Shown here one piece after another: positions 1 through 11,721 of a DNA stretch of 64,000 nucleotides. Under the pieces are notes generated by a model. That model did not search any database, was not told the origin of the DNA, and saw nothing but the letters and a program-made list of their open reading frames with translations. The stretch is from Bacillus tuaregi. Its GTDB lineage: Bacteria > Bacillota > Bacilli > Bacillales > Cytobacillaceae. Location: positions 258,205 to 322,204 of the forward strand of contig NZ_LT629731.1 of assembly GCF_900104575.1 (NCBI RefSeq). Reading direction: 5' to 3'. Position numbers and translations under genes: made by a program. Numbering within the stretch: the stretch's first letter is position 1; each line of letters opens with the position of its first letter.

Positions 1-2
1 CG

Positions 3-3000
3 TCAAGTCTGTATGACGGTCATGATGCGTCCATCAATATTATGAGGAGAATCCTCCAGGCAAGCGGGGCTGAGGTCATTCATCTCGGTCATAACCGGTC
101 GGTCGAGGAAATTGTGAATGCAGCGATCCAGGAGGATGTCCAAGGGATCGCTGTTTCTTCCTATCAGGGCGGACATGTGGAGTATTTCAAGTATATGGTC
201 GATCTCCTAAAGGAGCGAAAGGCCTCCCATATTCGAGTTTATGGCGGCGGCGGCGGTGTCATCCTTCCACGGGAGATGAATGAGCTGCATGCCTACGGGG
301 TGGCGCGGATTTTTTCCCCGGAGGATGGTCGGCGTTATGGCCTGCAGGGCATGATTGATCATATGCTGAAGGAATGTGATTTTCCGTTAGAGACGGTAGG
401 AGCTGAGGCGTCTGTCGAGAGGCTTGTGACTGGTGATGTCAACGCGATAGCTAGGCTGATTACGCTGGCGGAAAGCCGTGTCGAGGAAGAGCGACCTGAA
501 GAAAAGGCGTTTTTTGAAAAAATAGCTAGGCTGGCGAAGCAGGCTCCTGTCATTGGGATGACGGGGACTGGCGGAGCGGGAAAAAGTACATTGACCGACG
601 AGCTGATTCGCCGTTTTCTACATGATTTTCTGGAAAAAAAGGTGGCTGTGATTTCGGTTGATCCGACGAAGCAAAAAACAGGTGGTGCGCTTCTTGGTGA
701 TAGAATCCGAATGAATGCCATTTTCTCTCCGCATGTGTATATGCGAAGCCTTGCTACACGGAGGTCGGGAAGCGAGCTGTCGGCAGCGGTGGAGGATAGT
801 ATTCAGGTGGTGAAGGCGGCCGGCTATGATCTTGTGATTGTCGAGACTAGTGGAATTGGGCAGGGAGATGCGGCGATCAAGGATATTTGCGATGTCGCGC
901 TTTATGTGATGACAAGTGAGTTCGGTGCTCCTTCCCAGCTTGAAAAAATCGATATGATTGATTATGCCGATTTTATTGTGATGAATAAATTTGAGCGTAA
1001 GGGCTCTGAGGATGCAAGAACGCAGGTGCAGAAGCAGTATCAGCGCAGTCATATGCTGTTTGAGCAGAGTCTTGAGGAGATGCCGGTGTACGGGACGATT
1101 GCGAGCCAGTTTAACGACGCTGGGACAAATGCACTGTGGGCGGCGCTGATTTCCCATCTGAATGAAAAATTGGGTTTGGATTGGCGTACTTCGTTTTCAA
1201 AAATAGGAAGGGTTGAGAAGCAGCATGTGATAATCCCCAATGAGCAGCGCTCCTATTTGCGTGAGGTGAAGGCGGCGGTGCGCGGCTACAAGCAGAAGGC
1301 GGCGGAGCAGGCTGAGCTGGCACGGAGGCTGTTCCAGCTGGAGGGTGCGATTGCGGCGGTTAAGGAGCTTGGCGGGCAGGAGGGATCGGTTCAGAAGGTT
1401 GAGGATTATGGCGGACAGAAAAATTCGGTTCAGAAGGTTGATGAGCTTGGCGGGCAAGAGGGATCGGTTAAGAAGGTTGAAGAATTTAGAGACCAGGAAG
1501 GGTCCCAAGGTGTTCAGACATTTAGCCAGCAAGCAGGTGCTGTGGCTGAGCTTGAGCAGATTAAGGAGAGGGTGCTCGAGCGGTTGACGCCGGAATCACG
1601 GCGAATTCTCGAAGCTTGGGAGTCTACGAAGGAGCGCTACAGCGGGGAGCAGTTTACGACAAGAATCCGTGATAAGGAAATTGTGACGGTCTTGAAGTCG
1701 AGGAGTCTGTCGGGGCTGTTGATCCCAAAAGTGGCGCTCCCGAAATATCGCGATTATGGGGAAATCCTTTCGTGGGTGTATCGTGAGAACGTGCCTGGGA
1801 GGTTTCCGTATACGGCAGGGGTGTTTCCGTTTAAACGCGAGGGTGAGGACCCGAAGCGCCAGTTTGCCGGTGAGGGAACACCGGAGCGGACGAATCGGCG
1901 CTTTCATTATTTGTCAAAGGATGACTCAGCGAAGCGCTTGAGCACGGCGTTTGATTCGGTGACCCTGTACGGGGAGGACCCTGATGAGCGTCCTGATATT
2001 TTTGGCAAAATTGGTGAGAGCGGTGTTAGCGTCTGCACGCTTGATGATATGAAGAAGCTGTATGAAGGCTTTGATTTATGTGACCCGTCGACATCGGTTT
2101 CGATGACGATAAACGGACCGGCGCCGATTTTGCTAGCGATGTTTTTGAATACGGCGATTGCCCAGCAGGTGGAAAGGAAGGAAGCGGAGCTGGGGCGGGC
2201 TTTGCGTGAGCAGGAAATTTCTTCGGTGAAGGCTGCGGCGCTGCAGACGGTGCGTGGCACGGTGCAGGCCGATATTTTAAAAGAGGACCAGGGGCAGAAT
2301 ACCTGTATTTTCTCGACAGAGTTTGCGCTACGGATGATGGGCGATATTCAGCAATATTTTATTGATCATAAGGTTCGTAATTATTATTCGGTCTCGATTT
2401 CCGGCTACCATATTGCTGAGGCAGGAGCGAACCCGATTTCCCAGCTGGCCTTTACCTTGGCGAACGGCTTTACGTATGTCGAGTATTATTTAAGCAGGGG
2501 GATGAAGATTGATGACTTTGCGCCGAACTTATCGTTCTTTTTTTCGAACGGTCTGGACCCGGAATATAGTGTGATTGGCCGTGTGGCACGGCGAATTTGG
2601 GCGATTGTGATGCGCGATAAATATGGGGCCAACGAACGAAGCCAAAAGCTGAAATATCATATTCAAACATCAGGACGCTCTCTGCATGCTCAGGAAATGG
2701 ACTTTAATGATATTCGAACGACACTGCAGGCGTTGATGGCTTTGGAGGATAATTGTAATTCGCTCCATACGAATGCCTATGATGAGGCGGTGACGACACC
2801 GACGGAGGCATCGGTGCGAAGGGCGATGGCGATACAGATGATTATCACGAAAGAGCTAGGCTTATCGAAAAATGAAAATTCGCTCCAGGGTTCATTTGTG
2901 ATTGAGGAGCTGACTGAGCTTGTGGAGGAAGCCGTATTGCGTGAGTTTGAACGCTTGGATGACAGAGGCGGGGTGCTTGGTGCCATGGAAACGCAGTATC

Positions 3001-3359
3001 AGCGCGGACAGATTCAGGAGCAGTCGATGTACTATGAAACATTGAAGTCAACCGGGGCGCTGCCGATTATTGGTGTGAACACGTACTTGAATCCGAAGGC
3101 AGAGGCGGAGGAAGAGCTGGACAATATGCAGTTGGCACGGTCGACGCGGGAGGAAAAGGAAACGCAGATTAGAAATTTACGCTTGTTTCAAGAGCGGCAT
3201 CAGGACGTGGTTGCTGAGGCGCTTGAGCGGCTGAAGGAAACCGCGATAGGCGGGGGAAATATCTTCTGTGAGCTCATGGAAACCGTCAAGGTCGCCAGCC
3301 TCGGTCAAATCACCCGTGCCCTCTACGAAGTAGGAGGCCAATACCGGAGAAACATGTAA
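3..3359 (+). CDS. icmF: Fused isobutyryl-CoA mutase IcmF (5' partial)
   Basis: Adenosylcobalamin-dependent interconversion of isobutyryl-CoA and n-butyryl-CoA, with the G-protein chaperone fused in the same chain. The reading frame is open from base 3, so only a short N-terminal piece lies outside the window; 1118 residues are visible. The B12-binding motif DGHDAS (His ligand codon at 21-23) is almost at the edge. Next come a MeaB-like GTPase domain with P-loop GTGGAGKST (about 565-595) and a C-terminal mutase barrel from about 1600 onward. The order B12 domain, G domain, large mutase domain separates IcmF from two-subunit mutases. The linker between G domain and mutase carries an in-frame repeat (1362-1505). 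A GC-rich hairpin repeat follows the stop and could terminate transcription. Confidence 0.93.
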   Translation, partial: SSLYDGHDASINIMRRILQASGAEVIHLGHNRSVEEIVNAAIQEDVQGIAVSSYQGGHVEYFKYMVDLLKERKASHIRVYGGGGGVILPREMNELHAYGVARIFSPEDGRRYGLQGMIDHMLKECDFPLETVGAEASVERLVTGDVNAIARLITLAESRVEEERPEEKAFFEKIARLAKQAPVIGMTGTGGAGKSTLTDELIRRFLHDFLEKKVAVISVDPTKQKTGGALLGDRIRMNAIFSPHVYMRSLATRRSGSELSAAVEDSIQVVKAAGYDLVIVETSGIGQGDAAIKDICDVALYVMTSEFGAPSQLEKIDMIDYADFIVMNKFERKGSEDARTQVQKQYQRSHMLFEQSLEEMPVYGTIASQFNDAGTNALWAALISHLNEKLGLDWRTSFSKIGRVEKQHVIIPNEQRSYLREVKAAVRGYKQKAAEQAELARRLFQLEGAIAAVKELGGQEGSVQKVEDYGGQKNSVQKVDELGGQEGSVKKVEEFRDQEGSQGVQTFSQQAGAVAELEQIKERVLERLTPESRRILEAWESTKERYSGEQFTTRIRDKEIVTVLKSRSLSGLLIPKVALPKYRDYGEILSWVYRENVPGRFPYTAGVFPFKREGEDPKRQFAGEGTPERTNRRFHYLSKDDSAKRLSTAFDSVTLYGEDPDERPDIFGKIGESGVSVCTLDDMKKLYEGFDLCDPSTSVSMTINGPAPILLAMFLNTAIAQQVERKEAELGRALREQEISSVKAAALQTVRGTVQADILKEDQGQNTCIFSTEFALRMMGDIQQYFIDHKVRNYYSVSISGYHIAEAGANPISQLAFTLANGFTYVEYYLSRGMKIDDFAPNLSFFFSNGLDPEYSVIGRVARRIWAIVMRDKYGANERSQKLKYHIQTSGRSLHAQEMDFNDIRTTLQALMALEDNCNSLHTNAYDEAVTTPTEASVRRAMAIQMIITKELGLSKNENSLQGSFVIEELTELVEEAVLREFERLDDRGGVLGAMETQYQRGQIQEQSMYYETLKSTGALPIIGVNTYLNPKAEAEEELDNMQLARSTREEKETQIRNLRLFQERHQDVVAEALERLKETAIGGGNIFCELMETVKVASLGQITRALYEVGGQYRRNM
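1362..1505 (+). repeat. In-frame 13-residue tandem repeat in the IcmF linker
   Basis: Three full copies (1362-1400, 1401-1439, 1440-1478) and a decayed fourth (to 1505) of a 39-bp unit encoding roughly [14 protein letters not shown]. It lies between the GTPase and mutase domains, is hydrophilic, and all copies keep the frame. The 39-bp period equals that of the intergenic palindrome arrays elsewhere in the window, but I see no sequence similarity. Confidence 0.85.
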
Positions 3360-3366
3360 ACAAAAA

Positions 3367-3470
3367 CACCGGGGACAGTCCCCCGGTGGATTACCACGTT
3401 AAAGCATTGGGGGACAGACCCCCAATGAGGTAATGCGTTAAAGCGCCGGGGGACTGTCCCCCGGCGCTTT
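3367..3470. repeat. 39-bp palindromic repeat array A (3 units), likely icmF terminator
   Basis: G-runs start at about 3371, 3409 and 3448, a 39-bp register. The first core is a GGGGACAGTCCCC-type palindrome, the middle GGGGGACAGACCCCC, and the last GGGGGACTGTCCCCC inside a 25-nt near-perfect palindrome (3443-3467) followed by TTT. Units are joined by A/T-rich text around GCGTTAAAG. The last hairpin may act as the icmF terminator. Confidence 0.85.
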
Positions 3471-3633
3471 AATGTGACAGCTTATTAACATTTTATGAAT
3501 TCTTTTGGATTTATAGAGATAATTATGGGGGTTTTTACAACAAATTTACAAAGAAGTGATAGTATGGTCTTATGAGAAATACAATAAATGGGAAGGCTGT
3601 TAAAGTCTTCACCATTATTTTCTAGTTCAGGAT

Positions 3634-3855
3634 GTGAAAGGCTTGAAGCGGTTTATTATCATCATTATTAGTTGGGCTGGAGCGTTGACCGTTTCGTATT
3701 ATCTTTACAAACAACAGCTCGGGGCCATTCCATTCTTTTTGTTTTCTATCTACTTCTTTCTGCTTGGCCGAAGAGAGCTTCGTCAGCGGCCAAATAAAGA
3801 AACTGCTGCCAAGAAAAAGCTGCTAAAGGATAAATTACAGATGTCAAAGAAATAG
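3634..3855 (+). CDS. Small hypothetical membrane protein
   Basis: A 73-residue ORF from GTG with two hydrophobic segments (about residues 6-25 and 29-45) and a strongly basic tail rich in Lys, Arg and Gln. The pattern suggests a small two-helix membrane protein with a cytoplasmic charged tail. I do not recognise a family. The Shine-Dalgarno match is weak, so the start is uncertain. It stands alone between icmF and rpoE and is on the same strand as both. Confidence 0.5.
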   Translation: MKGLKRFIIIIISWAGALTVSYYLYKQQLGAIPFFLFSIYFFLLGRRELRQRPNKETAAKKKLLKDKLQMSKK

Positions 3856-4087
3856 TTGTGAAAAATCTGCTAGAATCATCAGCTAAACCTAGCATAAACA
3901 CCAATATTTTGTTTATAATGAAGAATATGTATTTTAGCGTAATACAAATGGATTCATTGTTTAAAGGTAGCTTACATAAATGTTCACTAAAAACCAAGAA
4001 CAGCAGCCGCCCGGTAATTTGTTATCATTGGACGGGCTTTACGTATGGCAGCAGTGAAAGGGATTAGATAGAAAGGAAGTGCGGATC

Positions 4088-4678
4088 TTGAGTTTAGCTC
4101 AGTATTCACAAGAAGAAATTAAGGAAATGTCTTTAATAGAGATTGCGTACGAAATCATGGAAGAAAGAAAAGCAGCTATTTCTTTTAAAGAATTAACGGA
4201 AGAAATTGCTAAGGTTGCTGGAATTACTGAAGAGGAACTGAAAAAGCGAATTGCTCAGTTCTATACCGATTTAAATATAGACGGACGCTTCCTAGCGATT
4301 GGTGACAATCAATGGGGTCTTCGTGTCTGGTACCCAGTTGACCAGGTAGTAGAAGAAATCGTCAACCCTGTGAAGGCTAAGAAGAAGAAGAAAGCGAAGA
4401 AGGTTGTCGAAGACGATTTAGAACTAGATGATTTTGAAGAAGATGTCTTCGATGAGCTTGATGATGATTTATTAGATGATGACGACGATGAGGATTTAGA
4501 TGATGACTTGGACATCGATGAAGATGATGATGATCTAGATGATGACGACGACCTTGACATAGAGGACGATGATGAGGATTTAGATCTGGATGAAGAAATA
4601 GATGAAGACTTCGAATTGGATGAGGAAGAAGAAGAACTAGAAGAAGATGAACTGGAGTTAGATGAAGACCACGATTAA
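4088..4678 (+). CDS. rpoE: DNA-directed RNA polymerase delta subunit
   Basis: Delta subunit of Gram-positive RNA polymerase, which raises specificity and recycling of the enzyme. The 196-residue protein has the folded N-terminal HARE-type domain (residues 1-90, including IAQFYTDLNIDGRFL and WGLR.WYP). A Lys-rich stretch then leads into a long Asp/Glu tail of about 90 residues that mimics nucleic acid. I chose TTG at 4088 because AAAGGAAG (4072-4079) is 8 nt upstream and the N-terminus then matches the family (SLAQYSQEEIKEM); the upstream GTG at 4079 overlaps the ribosome binding site. The next gene, pyrG, has its own promoter starting 9 bp after the stop. Confidence 0.95.
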   Translation: MSLAQYSQEEIKEMSLIEIAYEIMEERKAAISFKELTEEIAKVAGITEEELKKRIAQFYTDLNIDGRFLAIGDNQWGLRVWYPVDQVVEEIVNPVKAKKKKKAKKVVEDDLELDDFEEDVFDELDDDLLDDDDDEDLDDDLDIDEDDDDLDDDDDLDIEDDDEDLDLDEEIDEDFELDEEEEELEEDELELDEDHD

Positions 4679-4686
4679 TTTTCATA

Positions 4687-4715
4687 TTGACTTTTTGTAC
4701 TGACACTTGTAGAAT
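4687..4715 (+). promoter_or_regulatory. Sigma-A promoter of pyrG with GGGC initiation site
   Basis: -35 TTGACT (4687-4692), 17-bp spacer, -10 TAGAAT (4710-4715). Seven bases further on the transcript would begin GGGCTCC at 4723. That initial sequence is the one used for CTP-sensitive reiterative G addition at Bacillus pyrG. Confidence 0.85.
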
Positions 4716-4761
4716 ACTTTTTGGGCTCCTCAATGAGGAACGGATATTTATTTGTGTGTAG

Positions 4762-4808
4762 CGCTCCCTTACTTTGCTAAAAAGGTAAGCGGAGCGTTTT
4801 TGTTTTTT
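4762..4808 (+). terminator. pyrG leader attenuator
   Basis: The stem pairs CGCTCCCTTAC with GTAAGCGGAGCG (one bulged C) and is followed by a T-run (4797-4808). The C/U-rich 5' strand can instead pair with a poly-G 5' end made by slippage at GGGC when CTP is low, which is the established Bacillus pyrG mechanism. The rest of the leader, to 5026, holds further short hairpins but no ORF that I can support. Confidence 0.85.
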
Positions 4809-4984
4809 TCGTGATTTCCCCTATTAATTTCATGTGCCTTCCCTTGTGAAGGTCTACCTGTCCGCGTCAGTAGGGCAGCGTTTTTCCATGCATCCTATGC
4901 TGCTTTTCGTAGGTATGTTTTTTTATGTTTAACCAGTGTAACTGGAAATTCATCATATTTCACTTATTTACTGTCTTTAAATAA

Positions 4985-6634
<1,650 letters not shown>

Positions 6635-6636
6635 GC

Positions 6637-6665
6637 AAAAAGCCTTGTACAAACAAGGCTTTTTC
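6637..6665. terminator. Bidirectional terminator between pyrG and ywjG
   Basis: AAAAGCCTTGT pairs with ACAAGGCTTTT around a 4-nt loop. There are A-runs on the left and T-runs on the right, so it can end both convergent transcripts. Confidence 0.9.
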
Positions 6666-6695
6666 TTTTTCCTGCTAAACTTTACTAACTTCTGA

Positions 6696-7220
6696 TTAAT
6701 AATCCGCCAAAATCTCATCAATGGTAAATTTCAACCCATAATAGGCATACAAGGCAGACATCGAGAAGGGGTATCCGCTCCGTCCACCGTCATCGTTTGG
6801 TACTAGGCCCTTATGTAGCGACAAATCGATTGAGACATCCGCCATATCGGTAAACGATGGATCATCTGATTCCTGATGTGTGGACAAGGCTACGAACGGG
6901 GTACCTTGGTCGGACAGCCTTTTCGCCACTTCGAGGGCTTCCCTGTCTGTGGAATAGCGCGTCACGAGTAGGACTCTATCGACAGAGCTTATTTGATCGA
7001 TATCATCTAACGTCATCACGGCACCATGGGTAAGCGGCTCGGCGCCGCTAGTAGCCTCACTCGTGATAGCAGACATTTCCGCACTGCCATAGACATAAAT
7101 CTTTCCGTCAGCAATAACGGCCTGGGCAAGCAACCGTGCGCCGTCCTCTATATTCTCGATTTGCTCCTCGCGAATCTTAGTAAATAATCCGTTTAACTGG
7201 GTAGCAAAAATTTTTAACAA
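6696..7220 (-). CDS. ywjG: DUF2529 family protein YwjG
   Basis: A 174-residue protein of the YwjG/DUF2529 family, usually found between pyrG and spo0F in Bacillus. The sequence has a SIS-like pattern: an N-terminal helix, then IYVYGSAEMSAITSEA and a later VLLVTRYSTDREALEVAK segment. It may therefore bind a phosphosugar or nucleotide, but no function is established. I chose TTG at 7220: GGAGGAG lies 7 nt upstream and the N-terminus becomes MLKIFATQLNGLF, in line with relatives. The in-frame ATG 18 bp upstream overlaps the ribosome binding site. It is transcribed against its neighbours. Confidence 0.85.
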   Translation of the reverse strand: MLKIFATQLNGLFTKIREEQIENIEDGARLLAQAVIADGKIYVYGSAEMSAITSEATSGAEPLTHGAVMTLDDIDQISSVDRVLLVTRYSTDREALEVAKRLSDQGTPFVALSTHQESDDPSFTDMADVSIDLSLHKGLVPNDDGGRSGYPFSMSALYAYYGLKFTIDEILADY

Positions 7221-7475
7221 TCCAAATCTCCTCCACATTACTTTTGTAAAAAAGAACAGCTAAGATCTTTTAGTAATACACAAACCATGTATATACTAAC
7301 ACACATAAATGATAAACCAAAAGGAAGCTCTATACTAGTACACGTCATTGATAAACAGGAATGCGTGTAAGTGCTAATACAGCAGTTATATTTCAGAAAA
7401 TTACAAACCTAAATGTATATTTATGGAAACGACCCTATAGACGGTAAATTGTGTTATAGAATAGTTCTTTCCAAG

Positions 7476-7503
7476 GAAGGATTTTCAAATGCTGAAATAG
7501 AAT
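7476..7503 (+). promoter_or_regulatory. Sigma-H promoter of spo0F
   Basis: GAAGGATTT (7476-7484) fits the sigma-H -35 consensus RNAGGAWWW exactly. After 12 bp, ATAGAAT (7497-7503) fits the -10 consensus RNNGAAT exactly. It lies 95 bp upstream of spo0F, a known sigma-H target in B. subtilis. I saw no clear Spo0A box (TGTCGAA) in the 7221-7598 intergenic stretch, which otherwise appears empty. Confidence 0.8.
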
Positions 7504-7598
7504 GTAATATGAATATAAGAGTAAATATGTTCAAAATAGTGAAATCCGTAAAATGAATCAATATAGTAGAATTACAATGCAGAGGAAGAGGTGTCACA

Positions 7599-7961
7599 AT
7601 GGAAAAGAAAATACTAATTGTAGATGATCAGTTCGGGATTCGTATATTGCTAAATGAAGTACTGCAAAAGGAGGGCTATGATACATACCAGGCTGCGAAT
7701 GGTTTGCAGGCAATCGAAATTGTGAAAGAAAATGTCCCGGACTTGGTTCTTTTGGATATGAAAATTCCTGGCATGGATGGAATTGAGATTCTGAAGAGAA
7801 TGAAGGAAATGATTCCTGATATTAAGGTGGTCCTCATGACTGCCTACGGAGAGCTCGATATGATCCAGGAAGCAATGGATTTGGGTGCGATTACCCATTT
7901 TGCCAAGCCGTTCGATATTGAAGATATCCGTGTTGCCGTGGCAAAATATTTAGCTGAGTAA
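7599..7961 (+). CDS. spo0F: Sporulation phosphorelay response regulator Spo0F
   Basis: Single-domain receiver that accepts phosphate from sporulation kinases and passes it to Spo0B, then Spo0A. The 120-residue protein has all receiver residues: acidic pair D9/D10, phosphoacceptor D53 in [14 protein letters not shown]81 in [10 protein letters not shown] and K103 in HFAKPFD. No output domain follows. Length is close to the B. subtilis protein. A ribosome binding site (AGGAAGAGGTG) precedes the ATG, and a sigma-H promoter lies upstream. It is monocistronic, with 277 bp before fbaA. Confidence 0.97.
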   Translation: MEKKILIVDDQFGIRILLNEVLQKEGYDTYQAANGLQAIEIVKENVPDLVLLDMKIPGMDGIEILKRMKEMIPDIKVVLMTAYGELDMIQEAMDLGAITHFAKPFDIEDIRVAVAKYLAE

Positions 7962-8016
7962 AACAGTATAAAAGTCGAAAAATAGACACTTTTAGCCTAT
8001 TGTATTCCTTATCCAC

Positions 8017-8031
8017 TTGGAAGCGGTTACC
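8017..8031 (+). promoter_or_regulatory. Candidate cre (CcpA) site upstream of fbaA
   Basis: TTGGAAGCGGTTACC matches the cre consensus WTGNAANCGNWNNCW at all but the last position. It lies about 210 bp upstream of fbaA, so CcpA control of the aldolase gene is possible but unproven. Confidence 0.4.
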
Positions 8032-8238
8032 CTTTTTGTAGCTTAAAATTCATTTGTAAAACTTATCTGGAACATTAGCATTTCTATCATTATTTTGATA
8101 TGATACAAATTGGAATTTGCAATGAATGTTTATTCCTTCGTTCTGTATAAAGTCATTTACATACTTTCAGCTTTAAAAGGAAAACTGTAAACATAAGTAT
8201 TATATGGAATGAACATTTAAGAAAAGGGAGGAACACAT

Positions 8239-9096
8239 ATGCCTTTAGTATCTATGACTGAAATGCTAAATAAAGCAAAATCAGAGGGCTATGCCGTAGG
8301 CCAATTTAACATTAATAACCTTGAGTACACTCAAGCAATTCTTCAAGCTGCAGAAGAGGAAAAATCACCAGTTATTCTTGGTGTTTCTGAAGGTGCTGCT
8401 CGTTACATGAGTGGATTCAAAACGATTGTAAAAATGGTTGAAGGGTTATTAGAGGATCTAAAAATCACTGTTCCAGTTGCGATTCATTTAGATCATGGAT
8501 CCAGCTTTGATAAATGTAAAGAGGCAATTGATGCCGGCTTTACTTCTGTTATGATAGATGCATCACACCACCCATTTGAAGAAAACATTGAAACCACAAC
8601 AAAAGTGGTTGAATATGCTCATTCAAAAGGAGTTTCAGTTGAAGCTGAGCTTGGTACAGTGGGTGGACAGGAAGATGACGTAGTAGCTGAAGGCGTAATC
8701 TATGCTGATCCAAAAGAGTGTGAGGAGCTTGTAAAGCGTACAGGTATTGACTGCCTGGCACCAGCGCTTGGTTCTGTACACGGACCTTACAAAGGTGAAC
8801 CAAACCTAGGCTTTAAAGAAATGGAAGAGGTTCGCGATGCTACAGGTGTACCGCTTGTTCTTCACGGCGGAACTGGAATCCCAACAAAGGATATCCAACA
8901 GGCCATTTCATTAGGTACAGCAAAAATCAACGTAAATACAGAAAACCAAATTGCGTCCACAAAGCGTGTTCGTGAAGTATTAGAAAATGACAAAGAAGTG
9001 TATGATCCACGTAAATACTTAGGACCTGCACGTGAAGTTATCAAAGAAACAGTTATCGGCAAGATCCGTGAATTCGGTTCTTCAGGCAAAGCCTAA
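8239..9096 (+). CDS. fbaA: Class II fructose-1,6-bisphosphate aldolase
   Basis: Zinc-dependent cleavage of fructose-1,6-bisphosphate to dihydroxyacetone phosphate and glyceraldehyde-3-phosphate, in glycolysis and gluconeogenesis. The 285-residue length is typical of class II. Visible motifs are [15 protein letters not shown] (catalytic Asp and metal His), [14 protein letters not shown] (metal Glu), APALGSVHG (metal His) and LHGGTGIP. The ribosome binding site GGGAGG is well placed. It sits in the conserved order spo0F-fbaA-tal with its own terminator downstream. glpX 2.6 kb away encodes the opposing phosphatase. Confidence 0.97.
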   Translation: MPLVSMTEMLNKAKSEGYAVGQFNINNLEYTQAILQAAEEEKSPVILGVSEGAARYMSGFKTIVKMVEGLLEDLKITVPVAIHLDHGSSFDKCKEAIDAGFTSVMIDASHHPFEENIETTTKVVEYAHSKGVSVEAELGTVGGQEDDVVAEGVIYADPKECEELVKRTGIDCLAPALGSVHGPYKGEPNLGFKEMEEVRDATGVPLVLHGGTGIPTKDIQQAISLGTAKINVNTENQIASTKRVREVLENDKEVYDPRKYLGPAREVIKETVIGKIREFGSSGKA

Positions 9097-9115
9097 GCTG
9101 AGACCTTTGACAAGA

Positions 9116-9143
9116 GAAAACCGCCTTCTTAAAGGCGGTTTTC
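9116..9143 (+). terminator. fbaA terminator
   Basis: Hairpin AAAACCGCCTT / AAGGCGGTTTT with a very short loop, 20 bp after the stop codon. Confidence 0.88.
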
Positions 9144-9250
9144 AATGCATTATTACATAAAAAGGAAACCCTTGCTTTTTCGGCAAAAGAATGTGAATAA
9201 TAAAAATTAGCTATACTTAGCGATTTTTTTAATATGAAAGGGGTATACCA

Positions 9251-9892
9251 ATGAAGTTTTTTATCGATACTGCAAATATGGACGAAATCAAAGAGGCGCA
9301 TGAACTAGGGATCATCTCTGGTGTAACAACGAATCCTTCCCTTGTGGCAAAAGAGAAAAATATTTCTTTTCATGACCGCCTGCGTGAAATTGCAACACTT
9401 GTTCCAGGTTCAGTAAGTGGAGAAGTAATCGCGCTTGATGCTGAAGGTATGATTAGAGAAGGAAAAGAATTGGCTGCCATCGCACCAAATATTACAGTGA
9501 AAATTCCTATGACTCCAGATGGAATGAAGGCTGTTTCAGCACTGTCAAAGGAAGGCATCAAAACAAATGTAACGCTTATTTTCAGTGCCAACCAAGCATT
9601 GATGGCTGCTAGAGCAGGTGCTACATATGTTTCACCATTCGTTGGCAGACTGGATGATATCGGTTATAACGGGCAGGATTTAATTTCAACTATCGCTGAA
9701 ATCTTTGCGATTCACGGTCTTGAAACTGAAATTATCGCTGCTTCCATCAGACATCCTCAGCACGTAACGGATGCTGCCTTAAGAGGTGCCCATATCGCAA
9801 CCATTCCATTCAAGGTCATTAAGCAATTATTTAATCATCCTTTAACAGACAAAGGAATTGAAGCTTTCTTGGCTGATTGGAAAACACGTTAA
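9251..9892 (+). CDS. tal: Transaldolase (fructose-6-phosphate aldolase-like)
   Basis: A 213-residue short-type transaldolase of the TalC/Fsa/YwjH group. It transfers a dihydroxyacetone unit in the non-oxidative pentose phosphate pathway. Landmarks are [15 protein letters not shown] at the N-terminus, [12 protein letters not shown], the Schiff-base lysine in [34 protein letters not shown] (read in two parts) and the C-terminal [11 protein letters not shown]. Short members can act as fructose-6-phosphate aldolase, but conserved context with fbaA favours transaldolase. AAAGGGG precedes the ATG. Confidence 0.92.
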   Translation: MKFFIDTANMDEIKEAHELGIISGVTTNPSLVAKEKNISFHDRLREIATLVPGSVSGEVIALDAEGMIREGKELAAIAPNITVKIPMTPDGMKAVSALSKEGIKTNVTLIFSANQALMAARAGATYVSPFVGRLDDIGYNGQDLISTIAEIFAIHGLETEIIAASIRHPQHVTDAALRGAHIATIPFKVIKQLFNHPLTDKGIEAFLADWKTR

Positions 9893-9915
9893 CTTCATTC
9901 TTAATAATGTAAAGC

Positions 9916-9942
9916 GGAAGCGCCTCGCAAAAGAGCGCTTCC
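9916..9942 (+). terminator. Hairpin after tal
   Basis: GGAAGCGC pairs with GCGCTTCC 23 bp after the stop. No T-run follows (CCTATAAAT), so it is a weak terminator or an mRNA 3' end structure. The rest of the 9943-10270 gap is A/T-rich and shows no gene or convincing promoter. Confidence 0.5.
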
Positions 9943-10270
9943 CTATAAATAGCACTTCAACCTTCGTCTTCACGGCGCTAACCTCCTAATCTTTTCAGCC
10001 AAAACGAAATAATGACCGAAATGTAGTCAGCCTTTCCCCCTGTAAAACCTTGCGAATTACTTTTCCGATATAGCTTTTTCAGAAAAATTTTATTAAAATA
10101 GGGAAAAATTTTTCCAATTTGATAGAAGTCGCTTCTTTTTTGTGTAAAATAAAGGATGAATGTAAAAAACAAGTAATGACCAATCTAGCCTTCGAAAGAG
10201 ACAAGCATGATTCTCTGAAATGAGGAAGAATAAATATAAGTTCACAACATGACTTTGAAGGGAGTTAAAA

Positions 10271-11557
10271 ATGGAAAAATTAATGATTGCAGGCGGCTAT
10301 CCGTTAAAAGGGACAGTTCGGATTAGCGGGGCCAAAAATAGTGCGGTCGCGTTAATACCGGCTACTATTCTTGCTGATTCACCTGTAACGATTGAAGGGC
10401 TGCCAGATATTTCTGATGTCCAGATTCTTAAAGGTTTGCTAGAGGAAATTGGCGGAAAAGTGGATTTTACCGACAATGATATGACGGTTGACCCTTCAAA
10501 AATGATTTCCATGCCCCTGCCGAACGGAAAAGTCAAAATGCTGCGCGCATCCTATTATTTGATGGGGGCGATGCTTGGTCGCTTCAAGAAAGCCGTGATT
10601 GGTTTGCCTGGCGGCTGTCATCTTGGACCGCGTCCCATTGACCAGCATATTAAAGGCTTTGAAGCGCTTGGTGCCTCTGTCAGCAATGAACAGGGTGCGA
10701 TTTATCTGCGTGCAGATGAACTAAGGGGTGCCCGGATTTACTTAGACGTCGTCAGTGTTGGCGCGACAATCAACATCATGCTGGCGGCTGTTCGTGCCAA
10801 AGGCAGAACAATTATTGAAAATGCAGCCAAGGAGCCGGAAATCATCGATGTAGCGACCCTGCTCACAAACATGGGAGCGAAGATTAAAGGGGCGGGTACG
10901 GATGTGATTCGAATTGAAGGGGTAGACAATCTGCATGGCTGCCGTCACACGATTATTCCGGACCGGATTGAAGCAGGTACATATATTATTCTCGGTGCAG
11001 CTGCTGGTGAAGGGGTGCTGGTTGACAATGTGATTCCGCACCATTTGGAGTCCTTGCTTGCGAAGCTGCGGGAAATGGATGTTCATATTGAAGTCGGGGA
11101 CGACCAGGTATTTGTTCGTTCCGTTCCAAATATGAAGGCAGTCGACATTAAAACGCTTGTGTACCCAGGCTTTCCAACCGACCTGCAGCAGCCGCTTACC
11201 GCTCTTTTAACAAGAGCAGAGGGGACAAGCATTGTCACCGATACGATTTACGGTGCGCGCTTTAAGCATATTGATGAGCTAAGAAGAATGAATGCAACGA
11301 TTAAAGTAGAAGGACGCTCGGCCGTTATTAATGGACCGATTCAGCTTGAGGGGGCAAAGGTAAAAGCGAGTGACCTGCGCGCAGGTGCGGCGCTAGTGAT
11401 TGCCGGCCTGATGGCTGAAGGCGTGACAGAAGTAACAGGGCTTGAGCATATTGATCGTGGATATAGTCATATGGTTGAAAAATTGAACGGTCTTGGCGCC
11501 ACAGTTTGGCGTGAGAACTTGTCCAAGGATGAAATCGAGCAGACGAAAAATGCTTAG
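10271..11557 (+). CDS. murA2: UDP-N-acetylglucosamine 1-carboxyvinyltransferase 2
   Basis: First committed step of peptidoglycan synthesis: transfer of enolpyruvate from PEP to UDP-GlcNAc in the cytoplasm. The 428-residue protein has the two-lobed EPSP-synthase fold. It begins [20 protein letters not shown] and carries the catalytic Cys in [15 protein letters not shown] second murA (53646-54956) is in the window; this copy sits between tal and glpX, as murAB does in B. subtilis, and is the auxiliary paralogue. AAGGGAG precedes the ATG. Confidence 0.96.
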   Translation: MEKLMIAGGYPLKGTVRISGAKNSAVALIPATILADSPVTIEGLPDISDVQILKGLLEEIGGKVDFTDNDMTVDPSKMISMPLPNGKVKMLRASYYLMGAMLGRFKKAVIGLPGGCHLGPRPIDQHIKGFEALGASVSNEQGAIYLRADELRGARIYLDVVSVGATINIMLAAVRAKGRTIIENAAKEPEIIDVATLLTNMGAKIKGAGTDVIRIEGVDNLHGCRHTIIPDRIEAGTYIILGAAAGEGVLVDNVIPHHLESLLAKLREMDVHIEVGDDQVFVRSVPNMKAVDIKTLVYPGFPTDLQQPLTALLTRAEGTSIVTDTIYGARFKHIDELRRMNATIKVEGRSAVINGPIQLEGAKVKASDLRAGAALVIAGLMAEGVTEVTGLEHIDRGYSHMVEKLNGLGATVWRENLSKDEIEQTKNA

Positions 11558-11636
11558 GAGCTGGTGGACGGAATACGCATCGTTTACTCGCGACGCCAGT
11601 ACTTGATAGTATTAGTATGACGGAGCAGGAGAACCT

Positions 11637-11657
11637 AAATGCGGAAATCGCATTTTT
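11637..11657 (+). terminator. murA2 terminator
   Basis: AAATGCG pairs with CGCATTT around a 5-nt loop and is followed by TT; 80 bp after the murA2 stop. Confidence 0.6.
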
Positions 11658-11721
11658 GGGCTTTCAAGTAAAAAGACAGCTAGGATTTGCATACCAGAGG
11701 GAAAACTAGGGGGGAACGAAA

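Noticed and set aside
1345-1587. 80-codon Arg-rich ORF in icmF
   Set aside because: Alternate frame of the linker repeat; shadow of icmF.
3858-4067. 69-codon ORF before rpoE
   Set aside because: Weak start, unusual composition, overlaps the leader of rpoE; no similarity recognised.
4309-4733. Ser-rich and His-rich ORFs on the - strand
   Set aside because: Antisense shadows of the Asp/Glu tail of rpoE.
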